DNA of 64,000 nucleotides, taken from Anas platyrhynchos (taxonomy: Eukaryota > Chordata > Aves > Anseriformes > Anatidae). Under the pieces are notes generated by a model, which was not told the DNA's origin, made no database searches, and saw nothing but the letters and a program-made list of their open reading frames with translations. Below are positions 41,201 through 53,200 of the stretch, in pieces (the stretch's first letter is position 1; the number at the start of each line of letters is the position of its first letter). The stretch spans positions 7,601,001-7,665,000 of the forward strand of contig NC_092611.1 in assembly GCF_047663525.1 (NCBI RefSeq), written 5' to 3'. A program made the position numbers and the translations under genes.

Positions 41201-44200
41201 GCCTCACTGGAATGAGGGAAACCTGCAGCTCTTTTTTGAAGTTGCTCTTTTTTGGCCTCAGATCGGGTGTCCATGCACATGGCTGCAGAATACGAAGCAC
41301 TTAGAAGGCCAAAGTCCACTGCACATGATTTTGCTCCACACAGCATCAGAGAGGTTGAAAATCTGCTGTGTGTGTAAAAAAACAGCCAGGTGTGGCACAG
41401 AAAGGGGCAAGGTTCTTACACATCTGCCACTGGCAAGCAGAAGTACTTGCATTCAAAGGATTCTCCCCATGGAAGTCTTCAAAATAAAGGGGGCTGGGCT
41501 CTGCCCAGCACATCTCCATCAACTTATGGCTTTAAAGTACATGGAAAGTTCCAAATGTAACTGTTTCAGCAGTAATAAATAAATAAATAAATAAAATGCT
41601 GTGACTTAACTGTTCATTTAATATATTTCAAAGCTGGGGTAGGGTGTGCTGTACACTAATGTTATATTATTTAAAACACTTGAACTGTATTTATTATTTC
41701 CTATATTTGCACGTCTCTAAAAGAAAGCACTAATTAAACTAAGTAGAGATTTTTGAAAATGCCCAGGTACCATGCTTTTAGAACAGCTTCCAAAGGGCCT
41801 GCATTATGACCTGGCAAGTTAAGCTTTAAATTAGTTCTTAGCACTTGCCAGGAATGTGTAGTTCCTGGCACCCTTCAGGTGTGACACACATCTGCTCTGT
41901 GCTACAGTAAGTCACTATTGTTAGCTGGGCCAGTGTTAAATAAAAAGCATAAAGAGCTTGGGTACTGAGAATAAAAACAAACAAACAAAAAAAACCCATA
42001 CAAACTGAAACCAGATGTGTTCAAGTTAGTAAAATATGTAACTGAGAAATTGATGGGATATTTTACCTCTTGGGATCTTCAAATCAAACCTGTCTGTCTT
42101 TCTGGAAGAGATTTTACTCAAGTCCTTAAAATGAATGCAAAGATAAAGATGAAGTTCTTCCCCCTCCAATATACTCGAACAATTTTCGATGCTGCCCTCA
42201 ATTTCCTTCCAACTGTCAGTGTGTGTAAATCAGGATCTCAAAGCTTTCACAGATATGCCTGAGAGACAGATTTCAGATATGTTCTTCTGTAGCTTTACTA
42301 CGATGAGATACAGAAGCGGTGAGCAGTCCATGCACCCTAATTATACCATGGGGCTGGTCAGTATTTAGGGCCTTTTGCAAAAAATAAACTTGCTCACAGA
42401 AGCTGCTTTGTGATCTGGTGGAACAAACCCAGTTTACAAAAGCCCTTAGGTGAGCACCCCGGCACCACATCTAATTGTTCATCAGATGCTATTTGAGTAT
42501 CTGAGGTTCCCAGCTTTCCTGTCTTCAAATCACATGAATTTATGCTCCAGAACTACCTTGCCTGGGTTTCACACGAGCAGATGTGAACCTGGTGCCTGGC
42601 TTTATACAGCAAGCAGGAAGAAAACTAGGTTTAAGACATTCTGGCTTGCCATGCAAGCTTTGAGTCTGCAGTGTTGTAGCAACAGTGCAAACAGGCAAGG
42701 AAATGGTCCCTGCTACAGAGCACTTACATCCAAGAAAATATCCTGAATATTTGCATCTGGTACAATAAAGCCCCGTTTGCTCTGTTCACAGCCTGGTTTT
42801 AGCTTTCCTTTCTTCTGGTGCTTTCACAGAAGAGAAGACACAGGGTAAGGAAAGATGTTTGCTGACAACTTGAAAAGAGAAACACCACAGCTTCCACCGC
42901 ATTCAATGCCTTTTTCTAATGGGTACATACTCATTGCTATCCCACAATGGAAACAACATGCCCAAGGCATTACTAAATAGGAAAAAGATGGGGGCTCAAT
43001 TAGAGGAAAAAAGTATTGTGCAATGCTGGATCATTAACTCCAGAGCAGAGGAGCTCGGTTTTGAACATCCCTTGTACCAGGTCACACTGGGACTGAATTA
43101 ACTAACAGCTGCAGAATTATCTCCTCTCCTTACCCCAGGGCAAGCCTTGAGCTAAATGGAAGGAGCTCTGACAAAGCCAGATATGCTGGGATGCATTTGC
43201 CACAGGGTGACACTGATGGGAAGGCTCCAGAACTGCAACATCATCTTCACCCGTTAGGCTAGTACCCAGCACATCTTAACAGGCTATCACTTTGGCCTTT
43301 TATAGCATCATTTTCATCGAGTTCAAAGCACTTGCAGCTCATCAGGGAAGGTTTGCTTCATTTGTGAGGGCTTTTACATTTATCAGCCACAACAGAAGCT
43401 GAGGCACGCAGCAGTTGAAACCAACATTTTCAAATGCACCCCAAAACCTGGAATGATTAAAGGACACCCAACATTGCACATGGCTGGTGTGACCACATCA
43501 GGCTCATGGGTCCCTGGGCTTGCATCTTCAGCAGTACTGGCCCTTTATAACAAAGTTCACCACTTGAAACGGAGACACTCAGAACTAACAGGCACTTAAA
43601 AATGGAACGTGAAATTACTTAAATCACAGTCACTGGCAAAACCAGCAAGGGAATCTGGACATCCTGAATGCTGTTTTGACCAGACACCACTCAATTACTT
43701 AAAGCCCCCCTTTGGAAAAGAAATAAGAAAATAAGGCATTAGTCAACACAAAAGCTATGCTTTGTCTTGCTAAAATCCCCACTGTCTCCAAGCAGGAGCT
43801 TGAAACAATGGAAATGGAGAGGTTTTACCCACAGCACAGACCACATCAAGCAAGACAAAGCTGTGCTGTGGAAACATCGATCCAGATTGGACGGATTCAG
43901 TAAAACAGCTCCTTATGTGAAGTGCTGAGACTGAGGATTAGCAGCAAGTGACACCTCTGTCACGTCTGTGATGGGTGCCTATGAGACAGACCTACTCCAG
44001 ACATGGGAAAAAAATGCCACAAAACCTTCAGAGCTGATGCAAGACTTCAGAGGCCTTGGAACAATAATGCCAAATCCCTCTGCTCCTACTTCAGAAGCAG
44101 AGGGTCACAGATCCTCAGTTGCCACAAGGAAGCTGAGCATTCCTCTGCCGTTGTTCTGAAACCTGCTCAGGCCCAGGGTTCCACTTAGCTCCCCTGTACA

Positions 44201-47200
44201 TTTAGCTCCTCTGTAAATTCAGCCAGGATTCTAAATAACTGTCTAAGATGTCAGACCTGGTCTGCTCCTCATCTATCAGAGCAACAAAACAGCCTTCCTT
44301 CCCAGTGTTTGCTGAGCCCTGATTTTAGCTGGGGCCTTTAAAAGCTGCTATAAAGTAAATAAAGCAAGCACTTGCTAATAACCCTTCACTCAGCAGCCCC
44401 ACTTCACTCAGAGCTTAGTGCAATCCGATGAAGGAAATGAAATGCTTCACTACGTGTGATTGAAAGCTGTGACACCATTTTAAGACTGTTTTTAACTTGA
44501 GCAGCCTGAAGTAATCTACCAAAGACATCTGTATATGAGGCTGTGCTCTGGCTTCCATTGGCAAATATCGAGGAGGAGCCAGACCTAGATGAGAACTTCC
44601 CCTAACACAGTAGATTAACCCTGCTAAAATTAAAGCAACTCCCGCACCAGATATCCCTACCCAGTCCAAAACATGGAAGGTAACAGGGTAAAGATATTCA
44701 GGGAATAAACTTACCAAAGCTAAGTGGTTTGACATTTGAATTCTGGGTTTGATTTGACTTGTTACAGTACAAATGAGAACTGCATCAGGGGAACTCACAC
44801 CTTCAGCCCATGGCACACCCCGTTTTCTACCAGGCAGTTTTCTGATCAGCACGAATGGCTGCCTCCTTTACTGACCACACAGCTAAAAGCCACAAAATAT
44901 TTAACATTTCTATTTCCCTGTTCCTAAGACAGCTGGGATGTGGCTGGGGTCAGTCAGTCTGACATTGCCAGTAGAGAAAACAGTCAACTTCTGCCTCAAG
45001 GCACAAGCCCTAAGGAATTCTGTTTCCTCATCAGTCATTCCGCCACCACCCTCCAGCCTTCCAGTCCCAATAGGCTTTTTGAAGGGCATAATAGCTCTTA
45101 GCTCTGGGTAAAGCCCTGCAGCAAATCCTTCAGAATTACCTGAAAGTCAGTTGAACCCCTTCAGCAGACTCCTTACCCATTTTGAGCAAAAAAAGTTGGT
45201 TTTCCATGAGAAATACTCATAGTTTCTTACAAGATCCACAGAGCATTTAACAGATATTTGCTGAAGCTGCATGTCGCCGCACTGAAACGAGCTCAAGTGC
45301 CAGTAAATGCCTGAGCAAAATGAAGCAATTTCCTTAATATTACCCAACAAGGCAGGATCCACAGCAGGATTCCCAGCACCCCACCAGACGCTGGTCTTGA
45401 GTCTCGCTTCATCAGATTTGCTCTGGAATTACCCTACCAAAACTGATTTCCAAATCTGTCTCTGTACCTTTTTTTTCTGCAGAGGTTTGATAAATGGTCT
45501 TTTGTTCAGAAAGAAGCCCTGGTGGTGGAGAATGTGTTTTTTTCCTCTTGTCCCTGGAATTGTGATTGGAAATAATTGGAAGTGTCACTGGAAGTAATCA
45601 GAAGTGACAGTCCCTGGGCTATAAGGCTTTTGCTTCAAGTCTAACGATCCCCCCCGCAAAACAAAACCTAAATTTAAACAATGAAGTCACAAAGTGATTT
45701 GCCTTCAAGGTTGAAAACCCTGCAATTTTTTTTTTTTTTTGAAATGGAAAAAGTGCCTGACTGTTTTAGTTCAATATTCAAAGCTTGCTCTGTTGTACGA
45801 AAGATTCCCCCTGCACACAAACACCCCACCATTTCCTGGCACTCGGCAGCCCTACCCCACAGATAAAGGCTTCCATCTATATTAAACATCTCCATGGCTT
45901 TTAAAATTTTATCAAGGCTTAAAAAAGCAAAAAAAAAAAAAAAAAATAGCCTAAGCAGTCTGAGTTATGAGACTCAGCCAACATGCATCTCATAAATATT
46001 CTGAGTACTGGAAAACCACCTCATTCTGATGTTTTTGCTGAGGCACATAGGGGGAAGGGAACATAGCCATTTGATTTTTCATACACCAGTTCCGATGAGG
46101 CCTCTCACCAGCCCCGTTCATGCTGAATGCCATCCAGGCAGGCCTAAACACCTGCAGCCCACAGTTTTTGTGAGGACTCCTCTGGTAACAGCCATTCACG
46201 TCATGAGTGACGTTTCTCAGCACACTGGTGCTCTAAAACCCATTATGCCGTTTTTCCTAATCAAGAATATTATTACTAAGTAAGAATAAGTCAAGCCTTC
46301 CCATCCATCCCTCAGAAGTCATCTCTCCAGATGACAGCTCAAGACACTCAGCTTGATAAATCATGGCTGATGGATTCAGCTGTTTGCCACTGATCGCTTC
46401 TCCCATGTTTTAGGGCATACTAAAAAGAGAAACGAGTCAGAGCTGCAAGGGTTCAAAACATGCAGCAGTATTGCTATGTTGTCATGAGGCAGAATGCACC
46501 CACCTGGGCCTTCGTTTCCTCCTCTGCTAGGTGGGCTTCCTATATTCTCTACCCAACTGTTTGGACTAAATCAGCTACCCAGAGCTTTATGTATTTATGG
46601 CACTTGTCACAAAGGATGCTACAGCAGCAGCAGCAATGCCATATTACGGCACACCACACACAGTCTAGTCATTGCCAACAGTTGCCTCTAACTATGCACA
46701 CTCCATTTCAGAAAGACTGCTCCCAGGAGAGCTGCCTTCCTTCTACAAATGCGTATTTTAAGCACAACAAAAATTTCACTGACCTTTTCCTACCCTAGGC
46801 AATTAAACTGCAGGCAGTAAGCTGAGCTTTGGCCTTTCCACCTAGTTAGTTGGGAACAAGTCACACTAAGGCTTCATACTCATTTTGCAGCCTCTAAAAC
46901 GTGGATGTCAGCTACATGGGAGAAGAGCCAGGCTGAAAATACCCTCTGCAATGTATATCGATTCTTGCAGGACAGCAACTCTGACATCATGAATCTGTGT
47001 CTGGGCCATTAAGAGAAATGCTGAGTTAGCACAATTGCCTCCTCCCCCCCCCCCCCTTTTTTTTTTTAAGCTGTCAAACACTTCACTAGAGAAGGTGAAG
47101 CAACAGGTGAAGGCAAGACTTGTCATGATTTTTTTCATCATTCACCAGCTTCAGCACATTTCACAATTGCTCAGTCCTCATCATAACTTGTTGCAAGAAG

Positions 47201-50200
47201 AAAAAACTTGTTGCAAAGACAAGTTAGATTTCCCTTACATTAATCCCTTCTCCATTTCACACGGAAAAGCTGAGACACCAGAAAAAGGTGTATGAGAAAA
47301 CCTAGTAGTGGTGCTGTGCTGAGGCAGGACAGGACCCATCCTCCTTACATATTCTCGTTGCTTTTTCCAGAACCTAGTGAGCTTCTGGGGAGAAGAAGCA
47401 ACTTTATTTTCAACTGCTAACCCACAGCCAGAGCCCCCAGTCACTCCAGCATATACCTGCTGTATTCTGCCCAGGTGGAAAGCGCTTTTCAGGCAAGGTC
47501 TGGAGCTCAGGTTGGTAGAGGTAGCAGAGCTCTGCTCCCTAGTCATTCCACTCACACATACTGAATTACTGGATTAAAGGAAGAGGAGAGTAACAAAAAA
47601 TAGAAATGTTGCATCCTCCTTCCTCCTGTTGACTTCACTTTCCATCACTTGGCACATTTTCCATTGCTGTGCATCCTACTCTCACTGTTTCTGCATTTAC
47701 TACTACCCTGTCCTTTGAGGATCTATTCATGGACCTCTATGACCTGAGTTCACCCTTGGCTTTTTGCTGGGCTGCTTCTGTAAACTAACCATTTCTAAAA
47801 ACAGATGAAGAAAGAGCTCGGGGAAAAGAGACCCAGTCGTCTTCCAGACTGGGCACCACCAACTTCCCACTGCACCCAAAGTAGCCTCTGTTTTGTAACA
47901 CATGAGTGCAAGCAAGACGTGCACAATATTAAGTGCATAAGAGCCAAACTTGTTCTACAGACATATAAAGCCCATTGCAGACCTGCACTGCATGCAACAT
48001 ACACGAGCAATGCTACTGCCTTGGCTAACCAAGGGGAGTAATTTAGCTGGAAACCTAAAATACACTTTGACTAAAGCTGTGGGAACCATTTCTGGAGAGA
48101 AGAGGCACAGCAAGCAGCTTGCAAACCCCTTCTTCGCTGGTACCAAACACACTCACAATCGTTATGTGCAAGTGTGCTTGCCACACGATGCAGAAAGCAG
48201 ATTTTTGCCAATACACACACTTTGTCAGAGTGACTGTTTACATTGCTTTTCAGGCAGTTCCTACAAACTCAAACAAGTCGCAGACTGTAAACCTGCTCAG
48301 TTCCCTATAAAGCCCTGTATTTGCCTTGAGGAAGACAGGGGCATTTGTTGTGATCCAGAGGATAAACATGGGGATATCTCCAAGCCCGTTGTGCAATGAC
48401 AAGCATTTCTGGGAAGCTCGCTCTGCTGTTACACAAAATGTCCTTCTGAAGTGGGCCAGAGCACCCCACAGAAACAGACCGCTAATTCTGCGGAGAGGAG
48501 ACAAGGCCCAGTGTGGGCACAGTGGCAAAACACCAGTTGTTTCGCATGGGAAATTCAGAAAAGTTGCCTCCCCGCACACACACTGTTTCTCATGATTAAA
48601 AATGAATCCATCTTCAGTGTTTCAACTCAACGTTGGCACGCTGCTATTCCCCACTCCCGGAAGATTACCTTTTTTCTCCTTTTCCTTTGTATGGTTAAAC
48701 CGAAGAAAACAAAGGATAAAAATAACCCCCAAACCAAAACCAAGCATTTTAAACGTTACATATCTGAACTATTTCATGTAAAACAAAGCAGCACTAGAGA
48801 AAAATAGGCCACTTTTATGAAGTGCCTTGACAGAAAATATTTGATGCAAACCAGCCCTGGCTTTAAAAGAATTTTAGTGTCTCACAAGAAGTGTTAACCC
48901 TGATATCCTGCCAGATAGCAACTCACTCAATTATGTCTTGCTTCTTTGAATTCCCCCTGGAGCACCAAATGGGCACACTGCTTCTTTGCTCTTTCCCTAT
49001 GTTTTCTTAGAGCAGTGTTGTACTAAAGAGCTCTCTGCTCTCTCCTAGAAGTAAATTCACACCACCAACAGTTCTTGCATACATCTGGTGTTTTGTTGAC
49101 TGCATCTAGAGTTCTCTCCTGAAGAAAAATCAATTACATTAATTATCAATTACTTGAAGTTGTCTTTGGGAGAACAGCCTCCTTTTGAGCTAAATAAACC
49201 AAGAATAATTACCTGCATTCTTTCATAATCCAATGAAGGAAAAGATGAAATCCACATGGCAAAATCCTGTACAGAGCCCCTGTTCACAGCTATGCATTTT
49301 CTTTTTTTTTTTGTACTTCAGTCCTGAGCCAAGAATTTTTGTTAAGTGCTGAAAAAATATGGGGCAAAATCCTTGCCCCACCAAGCTTCTAACCTAAGGA
49401 CACCATGAAACAAACAAAGGCAACAGAAAAAGACATTAAAAAAAGAGGCAATAGTAAGTATATTCTATATTGGCAACCTCAAAAATTTAGGAAATACCCA
49501 GATAAAAAAGTAGCAGAAATTAGATGAGTCAAATTTTTGTTTGCTTAAAACAGCCTCCCTTGTTTTTTACTAGTTCCAGGCAGAAGCATTCTATCACAAC
49601 GAAAGCTTCCCAGTAACCTCACTGGGAGGAGTGCTGTTTTTTTATAACAGCACAGCAGTTCTTGGCTTTGCTGGAGTGTAGTGTTGCAAGGTTTTAGGAA
49701 GGGCCTCGAGCAAGTGTGACAAGGCACTGTGCAGGTTATCCATGCTCTTACAGCAGGAGAAAATACAAGTCTCAGAAGTCAGTCAGTATTCAAGCACAGC
49801 CCCAGGCTGACCTGCCACTGCCAAATGCTGCAGAGCAGCTTCCATTTCATCAAGGATTTTCAAGCTGGGATTCTGGTGGATACCTAGGCAAGCGCATGCT
49901 GTCAGACCCAATCGCTCATGCCAACAAGCACTACAGGGATTTGCACCATAACCTTTCCCAGCACAGTGAGACAATCAGGTCTTGGTGTTCAGTGCAGCAA
50001 CTGTGTTCCCCTGGGACAACACTGTAAGAGAGCCATTGACCTCAGCTTTCAGAGCAGAGCTCGGCTACATCCACACAGAAGGTACTTTCGCCATTACAGC
50101 TGCATCCACTCCAGCAGAATCACTTCTGCACAATACACCAATTTTTATACACTGAGCACATCAGACTACCTAAAGCCAGACTAAATATGCAAGTCAGAGC

Positions 50201-53200
50201 CACCAGGTACACCTGCATCCATCAGCCTCGTACAATACATCCGTTTCCCTATATCACATATCACCGTACCCTACTCTTGTCTTTTCCCAAGGACACCATA
50301 TGCAGAGGTAGTTAAGACTAGGCTCTCAAGGCATCTGTGCTTGGTCTTGGAGGTCAGACTTCTTTACATCCTGCTGGCTAGTCAGATTTAAAGAAACCAC
50401 AAAGACATCTTTGCAGTTATTGAGGTTGAGGCTAACTGCAAAGGTAGGAAAGCAAACTTGACCGTTCCTCTGTGGAAAAAGAACTCCTGTGGGCAAGTAG
50501 CTGCCCGCTTCTCACAAAGCAAGAACTGAGCAATTAGGGCGCTGAGATGAGCAACCCCTAACGCTGTAAGGCAAAGGCTCAGTGTCAGCAGCAGGACACC
50601 AGAAAGCTGGATGGCTGCATGGGTTTGGCGCATTCTACTCCTTTGGATCTCGAACCCACCGGTTTCTGAAGGGCAAAGCACCTACACTAGCTGACAAGTT
50701 AAAAACAAATGTAATACCAAAGTCAAAGCAGACATACAAATATTACACACAAACATATTTGATTATAAGAAAATGAAATTTCCTTTTACTTTAGTAGAAG
50801 GTTCATTAGAAATATTCAAGATTGACTTGAACTAGGAGGTGGGAAAAGGTAAAGGAGATTTCCAGCACCTGAAAATTTAAATCAATTAAACAAAACATAT
50901 GAAAAAATATTTACTAATTATTTTTACTGTCTGAAAAATAAACACTCCATAGTGAAGAATCAGGAATTTCCCTTGGAAACTTCCATTTTCATCTTTAAAA
51001 TTACAGTTTGTTATATATGAAGCTTGAAACAAGATTTTGACCAGCCATGGACCAAGAATCAGACATCACAACTGCATGTACGCAAAATTGGCATGCATCA
51101 CCATCCTCTCCATACTCCTTCCTGCTTCATTCACATAGCCTTCGCTACAGAAGCATGGTCTTGCTCTTGGCCACGTTTAGGAAAGTCTTGTCACATTTTA
51201 ACAGCTTCCTTTAGTAATTGGCTACTGTTTGCTGCCTCCTCACACAGCTGTTCACTAGTCCCAGAGGTAAACAGCACAAAAGACAAGGACTGTATACACG
51301 TACCATTAATAATAATCAAAACCCAGCAGAGGCAACCTTCAAGGTTTACACAGCTTCTCTAAACACTTCTTCCCACATTACTCCTTCACTTTAACAATGA
51401 GCAAAAGCAAGCCACCACTGGCAATTCTGCACCCTTCTACTACAAATGCGCAATTAGACTTTCTCAAGGAAGCAAATCAGACCACTCAGTCTTGTTTTCT
51501 CTCCAGCACAAGCCATGAACAGGGACCACAATGATTCCTCTTCCCTAGAACATGCTTCTAATGGTGATAAGCGAAGCTCAACTTGGAGCACAAAGATCAA
51601 GCTGTCTGTTGACAAGACAGGTACAGCACAAGCAAGTCGAGGGGCAGGTCAATGACAAGGAGAAAAAGCATTTTTGGTTGTGCTGTGAGTCCTAGGAAGC
51701 CACTTATCCTCCCCTTGCCACAGCTGGGACAACTCCCACAGAGGCTGAGGAACACAGTTCATGGGTAAGTGCATAAACTCTTCAGGGCAGAGATTGTTGT
51801 TTCTTTTGGGCTTATGCATTACAAGCAATTCAGAGATCCCTTGATTCCAAAGAAATGGGAACAGTTAAAGCCCATTACGCTCCACAGATAAAACCAGTGC
51901 TAGTCACCCAAAGGATAGTTGTCTTGTCATTACAGCCAAAAGCACTTTTTCTGTAGCAACAGCTTATCCCTTTTGTTCCAAGCCTTCATCATGGGGCCTC
52001 TGTGAGAAGATACACCCTGTGAAAAGGGTTGGTGGATACTGCCATTATCCATCCTCTTTAATGAGGTAAGCAACCTTGCCTTCTGTTTCCTAATTTTTAG
52101 AGCCACTTATTAGCCATTTCTGCACAGCAGACTCTGCCCATGCACCTCTAGCAGAAGCCCAGGTGTACATCCAGTTCTTGGTGCCTCATCTCAGTCTTCT
52201 TTAAAGACCACCACATTGTAAAGGTAAATGTGCAAATGTGAGGGGGGGGGGGACACAAACTGCTGCCTGCAATCCCCTAAGGATTCTTCAACATGTTCAA
52301 TTTCCCTCGTTCCTACAGATAAAGCCTTTGCTAACAACAATTCCCAGAGCAAAAACATTTTCCATAATATATTCAGCAGCTCTACAGATGCTGCCTTTCT
52401 TTTGGACATCTAGAAAGCTGGCTAGTTCATGTCCCACACCCGTGAGACACAAACAGGTCTGTGTTGTACAGCATTACTTTTTAGGATCCTATCTGAAACC
52501 CCTTTTAACTGTGTCCACCCACATCAGTCCCTCACCATGTGGGGCACAACTCTTCCATGGGAATCAAAGACCTGACCCCTTCCACACCTGCGTGCAGGTT
52601 TCTGGGGGACAGAAGGACCCAGGAATCACAGCCCTTGTTCAACCACAACAGATCTCAGAGCTGTCTGCTTGTCAGCACTATCTTGCGAGCAGAATGGAGA
52701 CAGAAGCTCACTCATCACATTACAATGCCTCTGGAGATACAGATACCCAGGCTGTTTCTGAGTCACTCTTGTAGGCAAGCCCCCCTGAAAGACCTCAGGG
52801 CTGCAAACCCTTTCTCCATAGGCTATGGATTTAACAAACCTCTCTTTTCAGCCCTTCTACCTTCACTCCTTCCTTCTTTTAGTGTTTTCTCTCTAGTTTT
52901 CTTCTCCTTCACTCCTATTCAACAGGAAATCTCTACCTATTTTCTTTCAGCAGCCCTTTTCCCTCCCCGTTTCATGCTGTCTCTTTTGTTTTTCCCCCCT
53001 TTCTCCCTTCTCCCATCCTTTTCCCCCTGAACTCCTCCCTCTCGCACTTCAACACATCTGTTTTTAATCTGAGGCATCAATTGGAAACAATAACCCCTTT
53101 TCATTTTAAAAAACTGAATGTTAAAGCCTCGAGCAAAGCAAAACAGTTTAACAAATTTGACACTATGCTTGGAACAAAGACATTTTGTTCACTTTGTTTT

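Noticed and set aside
44415..44852. Minus-strand frame of 145 codons in CLMP intron 1 with one hydrophobic segment (GAGVALILAGLIYCV)
   Set aside because: No family match, no exon-like borders beyond a chance GTAAGT, and within the length expected by chance in 46 kb of six-frame sequence.
45726..45947. Poly(T) at about 45.73 kb and poly(A) at about 45.94 kb as ends of a processed pseudogene
   Set aside because: The 190 bp between them match no gene I recognise and no target-site duplication is evident.
52238..53030. Overlapping plus-strand frames of 178 and 163 codons, antisense to CLMP intron 1
   Set aside because: C/T-rich sequence is poor in stop codons. The two frames overlap in different registers and show no domain.
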